NCBI RefSeq assembly: GCF_029269265.1
Contig: NZ_JARIXP010000001.1
Coordinates: 545,305-609,304 of the forward strand
Source: Rheinheimera sp. 1928-s
GTDB lineage: Bacteria; Pseudomonadota; Gammaproteobacteria; Enterobacterales; Alteromonadaceae
Reading direction: 5' to 3'
DNA length: 64,000 bases
Position 1 is the first letter of the stretch. Each line of letters starts with the position of its first letter. Both the position numbers and the translations under genes were made by a program. Positions 28,475 to 36,009 of this stretch are shown here, one piece after another. The notes beneath the pieces were generated by a model that worked only from the letters and a program-made list of their open reading frames with translations, searched no databases and was not told the origin of the DNA.

Positions 28475-29082
28475 GTACAGTATTCTCTGAAGAACAAAGG
28501 GATTGTTTGCAGGAGCTGATCAATGTCGCTATGGGCCTGGCCAGCGACAAACTTGCCCGTTTTTTAAATACCTTTGTGCATTTACAGGTGCCGGCCATTG
28601 AGTTGGTAAGCTCGGCGCAAATTCCGGCTCAATTTGAAGCTCGTTACAGCAATACAGAAGCGGCTTTAGTTAGTCAGGGCTTTTTAGGCAATGACGGCTT
28701 ACGAGGCGAGGCGATAGTTTTATACCAGTTAGATAACGCACATCGAATTGCTGCTTTGTTGGGATATGACACGGACAGTGCTTCTGAGCTTGAAATGCTG
28801 ACGGACATCAGTTCAATTTTAACCACCACCTTTTTAAATGGGCTGGCCGATCAAATTGATAACGCACTGTCCTACAGTGCGCCGCGGGTTTTATCGTCAC
28901 GGCAAACGAATGTGAGCCAGGCTTTGCAGGAAACCGCTTTCCACTGGGAACTGGCATTAAAAGTAGACATCAGTTATCAGTTAATCGATCATTCTTTTAA
29001 TTGCGATATGTTGTTGTTAATTCCAGGAGAAGCTGTGTCAAATATACAGCACATTCTGGATCGGATTTTGGAAGAGTATTGA
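28471..29082 (+). CDS. CheC-like phosphatase/adaptor
   Basis: A 203-residue protein of the CheC/CheX/FliY class: EEQRDCLQELINVAMGLASDKLARFL resembles the N-terminal CheC helix with E-x-x-N-x-x-x(G) phosphatase residues, and ELEMLTDISSILTTTFLNGLAD is the second such repeat. CheC-type proteins dephosphorylate CheY-P. Coupled by a 4-bp overlap to a CheY-like receiver upstream and by a TGATG overlap to a GGDEF gene downstream, it most likely resets that receiver. The domain assignment rests on motif reading; a function as adaptor rather than phosphatase is possible. Confidence 0.75.
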   Translation: MSTVFSEEQRDCLQELINVAMGLASDKLARFLNTFVHLQVPAIELVSSAQIPAQFEARYSNTEAALVSQGFLGNDGLRGEAIVLYQLDNAHRIAALLGYDTDSASELEMLTDISSILTTTFLNGLADQIDNALSYSAPRVLSSRQTNVSQALQETAFHWELALKVDISYQLIDHSFNCDMLLLIPGEAVSNIQHILDRILEEY

Positions 29083-30050
29083 TGTCTGAAGACTGGTTAA
29101 CCGGCCCTGTATTAGAGCAACTGAATAGTGGCGTGCTGGTGGTCGATGAACACTTACAGCTGGTGTACCTGAATAGCTTTTTACAGCGCCATAGTTCAGT
29201 GCAGCTGTCTGAGGTAAAAGGAAAAAGCTTATTTCAGGTATTCACCGATGTACCTGAAGCCTGGCTCAGACGTAAGTTTGCCTCAGTACTGGAATTACAA
29301 AGCCCGTCGTTCAGCAGTTGGGAGCAACGCCAATATATTATTAAGCTGCCGCACCTGAGGCCCGTCACCAGTTCCAGCCAGTATATGGCGCAAAATTGCA
29401 CTATGTTACCGCTGAAGGATCCGGCTGGCCGACGTTACGTATGTTTACTGATTGAAGATGCCACAGATGCTTTTGTCTACCAGCAACATTTACAAACTAC
29501 CTTAGAAAAACTGGAACTCAGTAACCGCATTGATGGTTTAACTCAGGCGTTAAACCGACGTTATTGGGAAGAGCAACTGAAACTGGAAGTGCAACGCTCA
29601 CAGCGCTACCAGCAGCCTTTGTCGCTGTTATTGTTTGATTTGGATAAATTTAAGCAGCTTAATGATCAGTATGGCCATTTAGGTGGAGATTCTGTGTTGA
29701 TTGAGTTAACGGCGCGGGTAAGAGCTTTATTGCGTGATACGGACTGGTTTGGTCGTTATGGTGGAGAAGAATTTGGCGTAGTGCTGACCAATACTGCTTT
29801 GGCTGGTGCTATCGAAGTAGCTGAACGTATTTGTCTGGCGGTCAATAGTACAGCTGTCACATTCCATGAGCAGTCTATAGCTACATCAGTCAGTATTGGT
29901 GTGGCGCAACTGGATGCTGAGGGAGACAGAGCGCACGAAGTATTGATAGGTCAGGCTGATATAGCGCTTTATAACGCCAAAAGAGAAGGTCGCAACAGAG
30001 TGGTTTCTTTTAGTGAAGGCGAAACAGAGTTTCTGCTGAAGGCAAATTAA
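29082..30050 (+). CDS. PAS-GGDEF diguanylate cyclase
   Basis: A 322-residue cytosolic protein: a PAS-like domain (about 10-135), a short coiled linker and a C-terminal GGDEF domain. The active-site motif is GGEEF at 227-231, and an inhibitory I-site RDTD lies at 218-221, five residues before it, so c-di-GMP synthesis with product feedback is expected. NRIDGLTQALNRRYWEEQL marks the domain start. ATG at 29082 overlaps the CheC-like stop (TGATG). As third gene of the receiver/CheC-like operon it is probably the output; the GGEEF and I-site are both intact. Confidence 0.9.
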   Translation: MSEDWLTGPVLEQLNSGVLVVDEHLQLVYLNSFLQRHSSVQLSEVKGKSLFQVFTDVPEAWLRRKFASVLELQSPSFSSWEQRQYIIKLPHLRPVTSSSQYMAQNCTMLPLKDPAGRRYVCLLIEDATDAFVYQQHLQTTLEKLELSNRIDGLTQALNRRYWEEQLKLEVQRSQRYQQPLSLLLFDLDKFKQLNDQYGHLGGDSVLIELTARVRALLRDTDWFGRYGGEEFGVVLTNTALAGAIEVAERICLAVNSTAVTFHEQSIATSVSIGVAQLDAEGDRAHEVLIGQADIALYNAKREGRNRVVSFSEGETEFLLKAN

Positions 30051-30062
30051 GCCTCAGCGCAT

Positions 30063-30102
30063 TTTAGAATAATCTAAACATTTAGATTGACAGACGTCTA
30101 AA
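30063..30102. promoter_or_regulatory. Array of alternating TTTAGA/TCTAAA half-sites before thrL
   Basis: TTTAGA at 30063, TCTAAA at 30073, TTTAGA at 30081 and TCTAAA at 30097 alternate in orientation within 40 bp. The middle two form AATCTAAA-CA-TTTAGATT, a perfect 8-bp inverted repeat. The array ends 20 bp before the thrL ATG, so it overlaps the expected promoter. The binding factor is unknown. Confidence 0.4.
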
Positions 30103-30122
30103 ACTTTGAGCATATAGACAGT

Positions 30123-30185
30123 ATGAAAAAGACACAAATCCGCAATACACTCACCATTATTATTACCACCAACCCTGCGGGGTAG
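30123..30185 (+). CDS. thrL: thr operon leader peptide ThrL
   Basis: A 20-codon leader, MKKTQIRNTLTIIITTNPAG, with five Thr and four Ile codons, the run TIIITT being the regulatory stretch. Ribosome stalling here when charged tRNA-Thr or tRNA-Ile is scarce permits transcription into thrABC. The TAG stop lies in the segment that can pair with the terminator stem, as attenuation requires. E. coli ThrL has the same size and the same Thr/Ile logic. Confidence 0.88.
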   Translation: MKKTQIRNTLTIIITTNPAG

Positions 30186-30247
30186 GAGGTCGGCGGCGTA
30201 TTGTTTTCAAAAAGGCCCGTGACCTCCCTGTCACGGGCCTTTTTCGT
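30185..30247 (+). terminator. thr attenuator with antiterminator
   Basis: The terminator has perfect 15-bp arms (30209-30223 and 30230-30244), a CTCCCT loop and ends in a T run. The competing antiterminator pairs GGAGGTC at 30185-30191, overlapping the leader stop, with GACCTCC at 30221-30227 inside the terminator stem and loop. The two structures are mutually exclusive. Confidence 0.88.
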
Positions 30248-30264
30248 TTAGCAAGGAGTAAAAC

Positions 30265-32724
30265 ATGAGGGTGCTTAAGTTTGGTGGTTCGTCTCTGGCG
30301 TCGGTAACCCGCTTCCTCGAGGTGGCGGATATAGTGCAACAGCAAATTGGCAATCAGAGCGTAGGCTTGGTGTTGTCTGCGCCGCAGGGCGTCACCAACT
30401 TACTGGTGGAACTGACGGATCTGGCTTTTTTAGGCTCGGACTATCAGCCGCTGTTGCTGCAGTGGAAGCAGCGGCTGGCTCAATTAGTATCGGAAGCCAG
30501 TTTACGGGTAAGTAGCGAGCAGTTAAAAGCAGTGCAACAACTGGCTGATGAACAAGAGCAAAAGCTGACTGAACGTTTGCAGGGCATCAGTTTATTAAGT
30601 TATTGCCCCGATCATATCAAAGCGCAAATTTTGGGTATGGGCGAGCAGTTTAGTGTTTGCCTGATGACAGCGTTGTTTAAATCCCGTCAGGTCAATGTGG
30701 TGCTGCTGGACTCAGTGGCTTTAGTAAAAAGTCAGGGCGATTATTTAAATGCCGTGGCCGACATTCCTGCTTCTGAACAAACTTTTGCTGCAGCTTTGGC
30801 CAAACAATCGGCGCAGGTCTATGTAATGGCCGGTTTTGTCTCCAGCAATGCGCAGGGTGAGCTGTGTTTATTAGGCCGCAATGGCTCAGACTATTCAGCT
30901 GCTATTGTCGCTGCTGCGGTCAAAGCGTCAGTCTGTGAGATATGGACTGATGTAGATGGCGTCTACAGCGCCGACCCACGTCAGGTGAAACAAGCCAAAC
31001 TGATTGACCATTTATCTTATGATGAAGCTATGGAGCTGTCGTACTTTGGTGCCAAAGTGCTGCATCCAAAAACCATTGGGCCTCTAGCTCGTTTTCAAAT
31101 TCCTTGTTATATCAAAAACACCTTAAACCCTGCAGCACCAGGCACTTGCATTGATGCCGATAATAACGGTGACTCGCTGGTCAAAGGCATTTCCAGCCTT
31201 GAGCATCTGGCGCTGATCACTGTCTCTGGCCCAGGACTCAAAGGTGTGGTCGGTATGGCCTCCCGTGTGTTTGCCACTATGGCGCGTGAGCAGGTATCGG
31301 TTAGTTTAATTACTCAGTCGTCTTCTGAATTTAGTATCAGCTTCTGTGTGGCGCAGCTGGATTTAGCTTCGGCGAAAAAAGCACTTGAGGCTGAATTTGA
31401 ACTGGAACTGCAAGGTAAGTTATTACGTCCGCTGCAAATATTATCCGATATGGCGATAGTCAGTTTGGTCGGCGATGGCATGCGCCAGCACCGTGGTGTA
31501 GCAGCTAAGTTTTTTGCCTCTTTAGCGCAAGCTCGTGTCAATGTGGTGGCTATAGCGCAGGACAGCAGCGAACGTTCTATCTCAGCTGTAGTAGAACAAA
31601 AGGCCTGTCAGAATGCGGTGAAGGTCTGCCATGAGAACTTCTTCAGCCATATCCCAAGCATCGATGTATTTCTGGTCGGTTGTGGTGTGGTGGGTAGTGA
31701 ATTACTGGCACAGTTCCAGCGTCAGCAGCAGTTTTTGCAGCAACGTAACGTCAAGCTGAAGGTGTATGGTATAGCCAATTCCAAAGCTTTGTTGCTGGAT
31801 GAAAAAGGCATAGATTTAAGCCAGTGGCAACAGCAAATGCAGCAAGCCAAAGCGCAGTTTTCTGTGGCGGATTTAAGCCGTTTTGTGCAGGAACAGCATT
31901 TAACCAATCCGGTACTGATTGATTGCAGCAGTGCAGAACCTGTGGCTAATTTGTATGTTGATTTCTTAAAAGCCGGTTTCCATGTGGTCACGCCCAACAA
32001 AAAAGCCAATACGGGTTCACTGGATTATTACCATCAGCTGCGTCAGGTGGCACAGCAGCATAGACGTCGTTTCCTTTATGAAACCACAGTTGGCGCAGGC
32101 TTGCCGGTGATCGATACCTTACAGGGCTTGTTTAATGCCGGTGACGAGCTGGTGGCTTTTGAAGGCATTTTATCTGGCTCTTTATCTTATATCTTTGGAT
32201 TGTTGGAGCAGGGGCAGTCGTTATCTGAAGTTACTACTAAAGCCCGTGAACTGGGTTTTACCGAACCCGATCCTCGCGATGATTTATCCGGTATGGATGT
32301 GGCGCGTAAGTTATTGATCATGGCGCGCGAGTCTGGTTTGATGCTGAACTTAGCCGATGTCGAAGTGGAAGGTGTATTACCTGCTGATTTTGCGCCTGGC
32401 ACAGATGTACCAACTTTTATGCAGCAGTTGCCAGAGCTTAATCAACAATTTGCAGAACGAATTGCAGAGGCTAAAGCCAAAGGTCAGGTGCTGCGTTACA
32501 TTGGCGAAATTAACGAAGGTCGCTGCAAAGTAGCCATTAAAGCTTTGGATCTGGATCATCCGCTTGCCAAAGTGAAAGACGGTGAAAATGCCTTGGCTAT
32601 TCATACCCGTTATTACCAGCCTATTCCTTTTGTGTTGCGTGGTTATGGTGCTGGTGCTGCGGTCACAGCAGCCGGTGTGTTCAGTGATGTAATGCGGACT
32701 TTGTCCTGGCAGCAGGAGATGTAA
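30265..32724 (+). CDS. thrA: Bifunctional aspartokinase I/homoserine dehydrogenase I
   Basis: An 819-residue fusion catalysing the first and third steps from aspartate to threonine. The N-terminal aspartokinase (about 1-285) has the KFGGSSLA motif and GRNGSDYSA; two ACT-type regulatory domains (about 310-460) follow; the C-terminal homoserine dehydrogenase (about 465-819) has the nucleotide-binding VGCGVVGSELL and a TPNKKAN block. Length is one residue short of E. coli ThrA. Threonine feedback inhibition is expected for the family. AAGGAG lies before the ATG, just past the attenuator. Confidence 0.96.
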   Translation: MRVLKFGGSSLASVTRFLEVADIVQQQIGNQSVGLVLSAPQGVTNLLVELTDLAFLGSDYQPLLLQWKQRLAQLVSEASLRVSSEQLKAVQQLADEQEQKLTERLQGISLLSYCPDHIKAQILGMGEQFSVCLMTALFKSRQVNVVLLDSVALVKSQGDYLNAVADIPASEQTFAAALAKQSAQVYVMAGFVSSNAQGELCLLGRNGSDYSAAIVAAAVKASVCEIWTDVDGVYSADPRQVKQAKLIDHLSYDEAMELSYFGAKVLHPKTIGPLARFQIPCYIKNTLNPAAPGTCIDADNNGDSLVKGISSLEHLALITVSGPGLKGVVGMASRVFATMAREQVSVSLITQSSSEFSISFCVAQLDLASAKKALEAEFELELQGKLLRPLQILSDMAIVSLVGDGMRQHRGVAAKFFASLAQARVNVVAIAQDSSERSISAVVEQKACQNAVKVCHENFFSHIPSIDVFLVGCGVVGSELLAQFQRQQQFLQQRNVKLKVYGIANSKALLLDEKGIDLSQWQQQMQQAKAQFSVADLSRFVQEQHLTNPVLIDCSSAEPVANLYVDFLKAGFHVVTPNKKANTGSLDYYHQLRQVAQQHRRRFLYETTVGAGLPVIDTLQGLFNAGDELVAFEGILSGSLSYIFGLLEQGQSLSEVTTKARELGFTEPDPRDDLSGMDVARKLLIMARESGLMLNLADVEVEGVLPADFAPGTDVPTFMQQLPELNQQFAERIAEAKAKGQVLRYIGEINEGRCKVAIKALDLDHPLAKVKDGENALAIHTRYYQPIPFVLRGYGAGAAVTAAGVFSDVMRTLSWQQEM

Positions 32725-32725
32725 T

Positions 32726-33658
32726 ATGAAGTCGTATTTTGCGCCTGCGTCCACAGGGAATTTTTCTGTTGGATTTGATTTATTAGGTGCTGCTTTTGAA
32801 CCAGTCGATGGTTCTTTATTTGGCGATGAACTGCGTATTCACTCTGAGCAGGCTGAACTGAGTTTGCAACTGACCGGCCGTTATGTGCATCAGCTGCCAA
32901 AAGACACGGACCATAACTTAGTGCTGCAGTGTTTTTACGCCTTTGAAAAGGCGATAGGGCGAACTTTGCCACGACTGCAACTGGAGCTGGTGAAAAACCT
33001 GCCGGTTGGCAGTGGTTTGGGTTCCAGCGCCTGTTCTATTGTCGTGGCCTGTTATGCCTTTAATGACTATTTCGGTAAACCTCTGGATGACTATCAGTTG
33101 TTGCAACTGATGGCGCAACTGGAAGGTGGCGTTAGCGGTTCAGTGCATTACGATAACGTGGCTCCGTCCTTTTATGGCGGCTTATTGTTGATGTTGCCGG
33201 ATAGCCCCTTGTTATGCCGGGCTTTACCCTGGTTTGAACACTGGCAAGTGGTGCTTTGCTACCCCGGTACTGTGCTGTCGACCAAAGAAGCCCGCGCTGT
33301 ATTGCCACAGCAATTGACGCTGAAGCACAGCATAGCTTTTGCCGGTATGTTAAGTCGTTTTATCAGCGCTTTGTATGCCAAAGATGAAACAGAAGCTTTT
33401 GCCGCTTTACAGGATTTAATAGCCGAGCCTGCCCGTCAGCACCTGATGCCTGAACTTTTGCCTATACGTGAAAAGTTAACAGCACAAGGGATTGGCCATG
33501 TAGGTATTTCCGGCGCTGGCCCTACTATTTTTGCGGTCTGCCAGAATGATACTCAGGCCCAATTTGCCGCTGATTATTTACAACAGCATTACGCTAAAAA
33601 CTCAGATGCCATGACTACTGTATGTCGTTTGGCGAGACAAGGCGCACGTGCGCTGTAG
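32726..33658 (+). CDS. thrB: Homoserine kinase
   Basis: A 310-residue GHMP-family kinase that phosphorylates homoserine with ATP. The ATP-binding motif is LPVGSGLGSSACS (about residues 91-103), and the GISGAGPTIFAV glycine-rich loop marks motif 3. The ATG is one base after the thrA stop with AGGAG upstream, so translation is coupled. Length matches E. coli ThrB (310). Confidence 0.96.
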   Translation: MKSYFAPASTGNFSVGFDLLGAAFEPVDGSLFGDELRIHSEQAELSLQLTGRYVHQLPKDTDHNLVLQCFYAFEKAIGRTLPRLQLELVKNLPVGSGLGSSACSIVVACYAFNDYFGKPLDDYQLLQLMAQLEGGVSGSVHYDNVAPSFYGGLLLMLPDSPLLCRALPWFEHWQVVLCYPGTVLSTKEARAVLPQQLTLKHSIAFAGMLSRFISALYAKDETEAFAALQDLIAEPARQHLMPELLPIREKLTAQGIGHVGISGAGPTIFAVCQNDTQAQFAADYLQQHYAKNSDAMTTVCRLARQGARAL

Positions 33659-33667
33659 GATGTAAAA

Positions 33668-34957
33668 ATGCAATTAACAAATACGAAAGTCGCTTCACAA
33701 CAAGTCAGTTTTTTAGATGCTGTCCGTATTGGTTTGGGTGATCAGCAAGGCCTGTTTTTCCCAACTCAGTGGCCAACCCTGGATATAGAAGCTTTATTGG
33801 AGCTGCCTTTTGTTGAGCGCAGCGCCAAAGTACTGGAAGCTTTAATAGGTGATGAGCTTTCTGCTGAACAAATCCATCAGATGGTAAGTAACGCTTTTCA
33901 GTTTCCGGCGCCTTTAGCGCAAGTGACAGAGGATGTGGCTTGCTTAGAGTTATTCCATGGTCCCACTTTAGCTTTTAAAGACTTTGGTGGCCGTTTTATG
34001 GCGCAGGCGTTAATTCAGGCGCAAAAGCAGCAGAATGTCAGTAAAACTACTATTGTCACTGCCACTTCGGGTGATACAGGTGCGGCTGTGGCTCATGCTT
34101 TTTATCAGCAGGCTGGTGTGGATGTAGTGATTTTATTTCCAAAAGGAAAAATCAGCCCACTGCAAGAGAAGCTGTTTACTACTTTAGGTCATAACATCCA
34201 TACACTAGCGGTAGAAGCAGACTTTGACCAATGCCAGGCGCTGGTGAAAGATGTATTTAACGACCGGGATTTGGTCAAACAGCTGAATATCAACTCAGCC
34301 AACTCTATTAATATCAGCCGTTTATTTGCTCAAATCTGTTATTACTTTGAAGCTGTGGCTCAGGTGCCAAAAGATAAGCGTGATCAAATTGTCATTGCTG
34401 TGCCTAGTGGTAATTTCGGCAACCTGACTGCAGGGTTAATTGCCAAGGTGTTAGGTTTACCTATCAAACGTATGATTGCCGCTACTAACTTAAACGACAC
34501 TGTGCCGCGCTATTGGAAAGATGGCCAGTGGGCGCCCAACAAAACTATCCCCACTTTATCTAACGCCATGGACGTCAGTGCGCCGAATAACTGGCCACGG
34601 GTCGAAGCTTTATTGGCGCAAGGCAAAATTTCCCGCGACGATTTAGAAGCTGTGATGGTTGACGAAGAAGATACCCAGGTCTCTATGCGCTTATTGGCGC
34701 ATTTAGGTTATGTCAGTGAGCCTCATGCTGCTATTGCTTATAAAGCCTTAAAACGCAGCCTGCAGGACGGCGAATTTGGTATTTTCTTAGGCACAGCTCA
34801 TCCGGCTAAATTTAAAGAGCAGGTCGAAAACATTCTTGGCAGTCCTATTGCCTTACCACCTGAGTTAGCTGCTGTGGCATCTGAGACAAGTTTAAGTGCA
34901 GATATGGCGCCGGATTTTGTACAATTACGCCAATTCTTACTGACTCTGGATGAATAA
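33668..34957 (+). CDS. thrC: Threonine synthase
   Basis: A 429-residue PLP enzyme that converts O-phosphohomoserine to threonine. The PLP lysine is in HGPTLAFKDFGG, and the phosphate-binding region contains TATSGDTGAAVAHAF. Length matches E. coli ThrC (428). It begins 9 bp after thrB with AGGA as ribosome binding site. The next gene, ung, begins 3 bp after its stop, so the transcript may continue. Confidence 0.96.
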   Translation: MQLTNTKVASQQVSFLDAVRIGLGDQQGLFFPTQWPTLDIEALLELPFVERSAKVLEALIGDELSAEQIHQMVSNAFQFPAPLAQVTEDVACLELFHGPTLAFKDFGGRFMAQALIQAQKQQNVSKTTIVTATSGDTGAAVAHAFYQQAGVDVVILFPKGKISPLQEKLFTTLGHNIHTLAVEADFDQCQALVKDVFNDRDLVKQLNINSANSINISRLFAQICYYFEAVAQVPKDKRDQIVIAVPSGNFGNLTAGLIAKVLGLPIKRMIAATNLNDTVPRYWKDGQWAPNKTIPTLSNAMDVSAPNNWPRVEALLAQGKISRDDLEAVMVDEEDTQVSMRLLAHLGYVSEPHAAIAYKALKRSLQDGEFGIFLGTAHPAKFKEQVENILGSPIALPPELAAVASETSLSADMAPDFVQLRQFLLTLDE

Positions 34958-34960
34958 ACT

Positions 34961-35623
34961 GTGTCTTTAAACTGGCAAGACGTGATTGGGGCTGAAAAAA
35001 ATCAGCCCTATTTTCTGCAAACTATGGATTACTTAAAGCAACAACGTGCCGCAGGCCAGGTGATTTATCCACCTGAATCCCTGGTGTTTAATGCCTTTAA
35101 GTTAACGCCTTTTTCAGAGATGAAAGTGGTAGTCATAGGGCAGGACCCTTACCATGGTCCGAACCAGGCTCATGGTTTAAGTTTCTCTGTGCCTGCAGGA
35201 GTAGCTATTCCACCTTCGCTACGCAATATCTACAAAGAGCTCGCGCTGGAGTATGTGGATTTTCAAACCCCAAAACATGGGTGTCTGGAAAGTTGGGCAG
35301 AGCAGGGCGTGTTGTTACTCAATACCGCATTAACTGTGGTGGCCAATGAAGCTAATTCGCACCGTCACTTAGGTTGGGAGCAGTTTACCGATCAGGTGAT
35401 CCGGGCTATCAGTGCTAATGCAGAAGGCATAGTGTTTTTGTTATGGGGCAGCCACGCGATTAAAAAATCTCAGCTGATCGATAAAACCAAACATCATATT
35501 CTGACTGCACCTCATCCATCACCTTTGTCAGCGCACCGCGGCTTTTTGGGCTGTGGACATTTTGCAAAGGCAAATGAGCTATTGCAGCAACAAGGTAAAA
35601 CCCCAATCTGCTGGCAAGTTTAA
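34961..35623 (+). CDS. ung: Uracil-DNA glycosylase
   Basis: A 220-residue family 1 uracil-DNA glycosylase that excises uracil from DNA. The water-activating loop is GQDPYHG with Asp62, LLWGSHA and [17 protein letters not shown] (minor-groove leucine loop) are intact. The start is GTG at 34961 encoding [10 protein letters not shown]. It follows thrC by 3 bp and is probably read from the thr transcript, an unusual partner for amino-acid biosynthesis; an internal promoter in thrC cannot be excluded. No strong ribosome binding site is visible, consistent with coupling to thrC. Confidence 0.95.
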   Translation: MSLNWQDVIGAEKNQPYFLQTMDYLKQQRAAGQVIYPPESLVFNAFKLTPFSEMKVVVIGQDPYHGPNQAHGLSFSVPAGVAIPPSLRNIYKELALEYVDFQTPKHGCLESWAEQGVLLLNTALTVVANEANSHRHLGWEQFTDQVIRAISANAEGIVFLLWGSHAIKKSQLIDKTKHHILTAPHPSPLSAHRGFLGCGHFAKANELLQQQGKTPICWQV

Positions 35624-35637
35624 ATACCGTCGATAAC

Positions 35638-35658
35638 GGGCGGGTGCAAGACCCGCCC
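35638..35658. repeat. REP-like GC-rich palindrome
   Basis: GGGCGGGT-GCAAG-ACCCGCCC, a perfect 8-bp inverted repeat, much more GC-rich than its surroundings. It lies between ung and the next terminator and looks like the palindromic units of dispersed REP families. Only one copy was noticed in the window. Confidence 0.4.
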
Positions 35659-35683
35659 CTACGTTAGATGACTGTAAAATAAA

Positions 35684-35712
35684 AAGCCCCGACATTGCTG
35701 TCGGGGCTTAAT
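35684..35712 (+). terminator. Rho-independent terminator after ung
   Basis: Perfect 11-bp arms AAGCCCCGACA / TGTCGGGGCTT with a TTGC loop, A run on the left and AATTT on the right; it can serve both ung and the convergent DUF3545 gene. Confidence 0.85.
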
Positions 35713-35889
35713 TTAACTTAATTCGATGTCTACTAATTCAGGTTCTATGGTCCAGTCTATATCTTCTAGTTCTCGTTTTAAGCGCTGGCGTTCTTTGACT
35801 GCTTCAATTTCCCGCCACTTGCGTTTGACTGCACGGCTCTTCGTCGCAGGACGTTCCAACATATTCAGTAAGTCTTCGAAGCTTTCCAT
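35713..35889 (-). CDS. DUF3545-family small protein
   Basis: A 58-residue, highly charged helical protein: MESFEDLLNMLERP, then a basic block KSRAVKRKWREIEAVKERQR, and an acidic C-terminus. The KRKWREIEA core is what I know from the DUF3545 family of Alteromonadales and Vibrionales. GAGGGG lies about seven bases before the ATG, a strong ribosome binding site. It is convergent with ung and shares its terminator. Function unknown. Confidence 0.75.
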   Translation of the reverse strand: MESFEDLLNMLERPATKSRAVKRKWREIEAVKERQRLKRELEDIDWTIEPELVDIELS

Positions 35890-35971
35890 GGTTGCCCCTC
35901 TGAGTTGTTGTTATTTTCAACAAATTAGTACCACACTTTGTTTAAAAATAAAATAACTCTTTGACACAAAT

Positions 35972-36001
35972 ATGAACGAAAAATGAATGTTTTTCGTTCA
36001 T
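35972..36001 (-). terminator. Terminator after pgi
   Basis: Perfect 12-bp arms ATGAACGAAAAA / TTTTTCGTTCAT around a 6-base loop, nine bases past the pgi stop (minus strand). Confidence 0.7.
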
Positions 36002-36009
36002 TCAACAGG

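Noticed and set aside
30087..30118. TTGACA and CATATA/TATAGA 18-20 bp apart before thrL as the thr promoter
   Set aside because: Transcription would begin at or inside the thrL start codon, leaving no ribosome binding site for the leader peptide; attenuation needs a translated leader.
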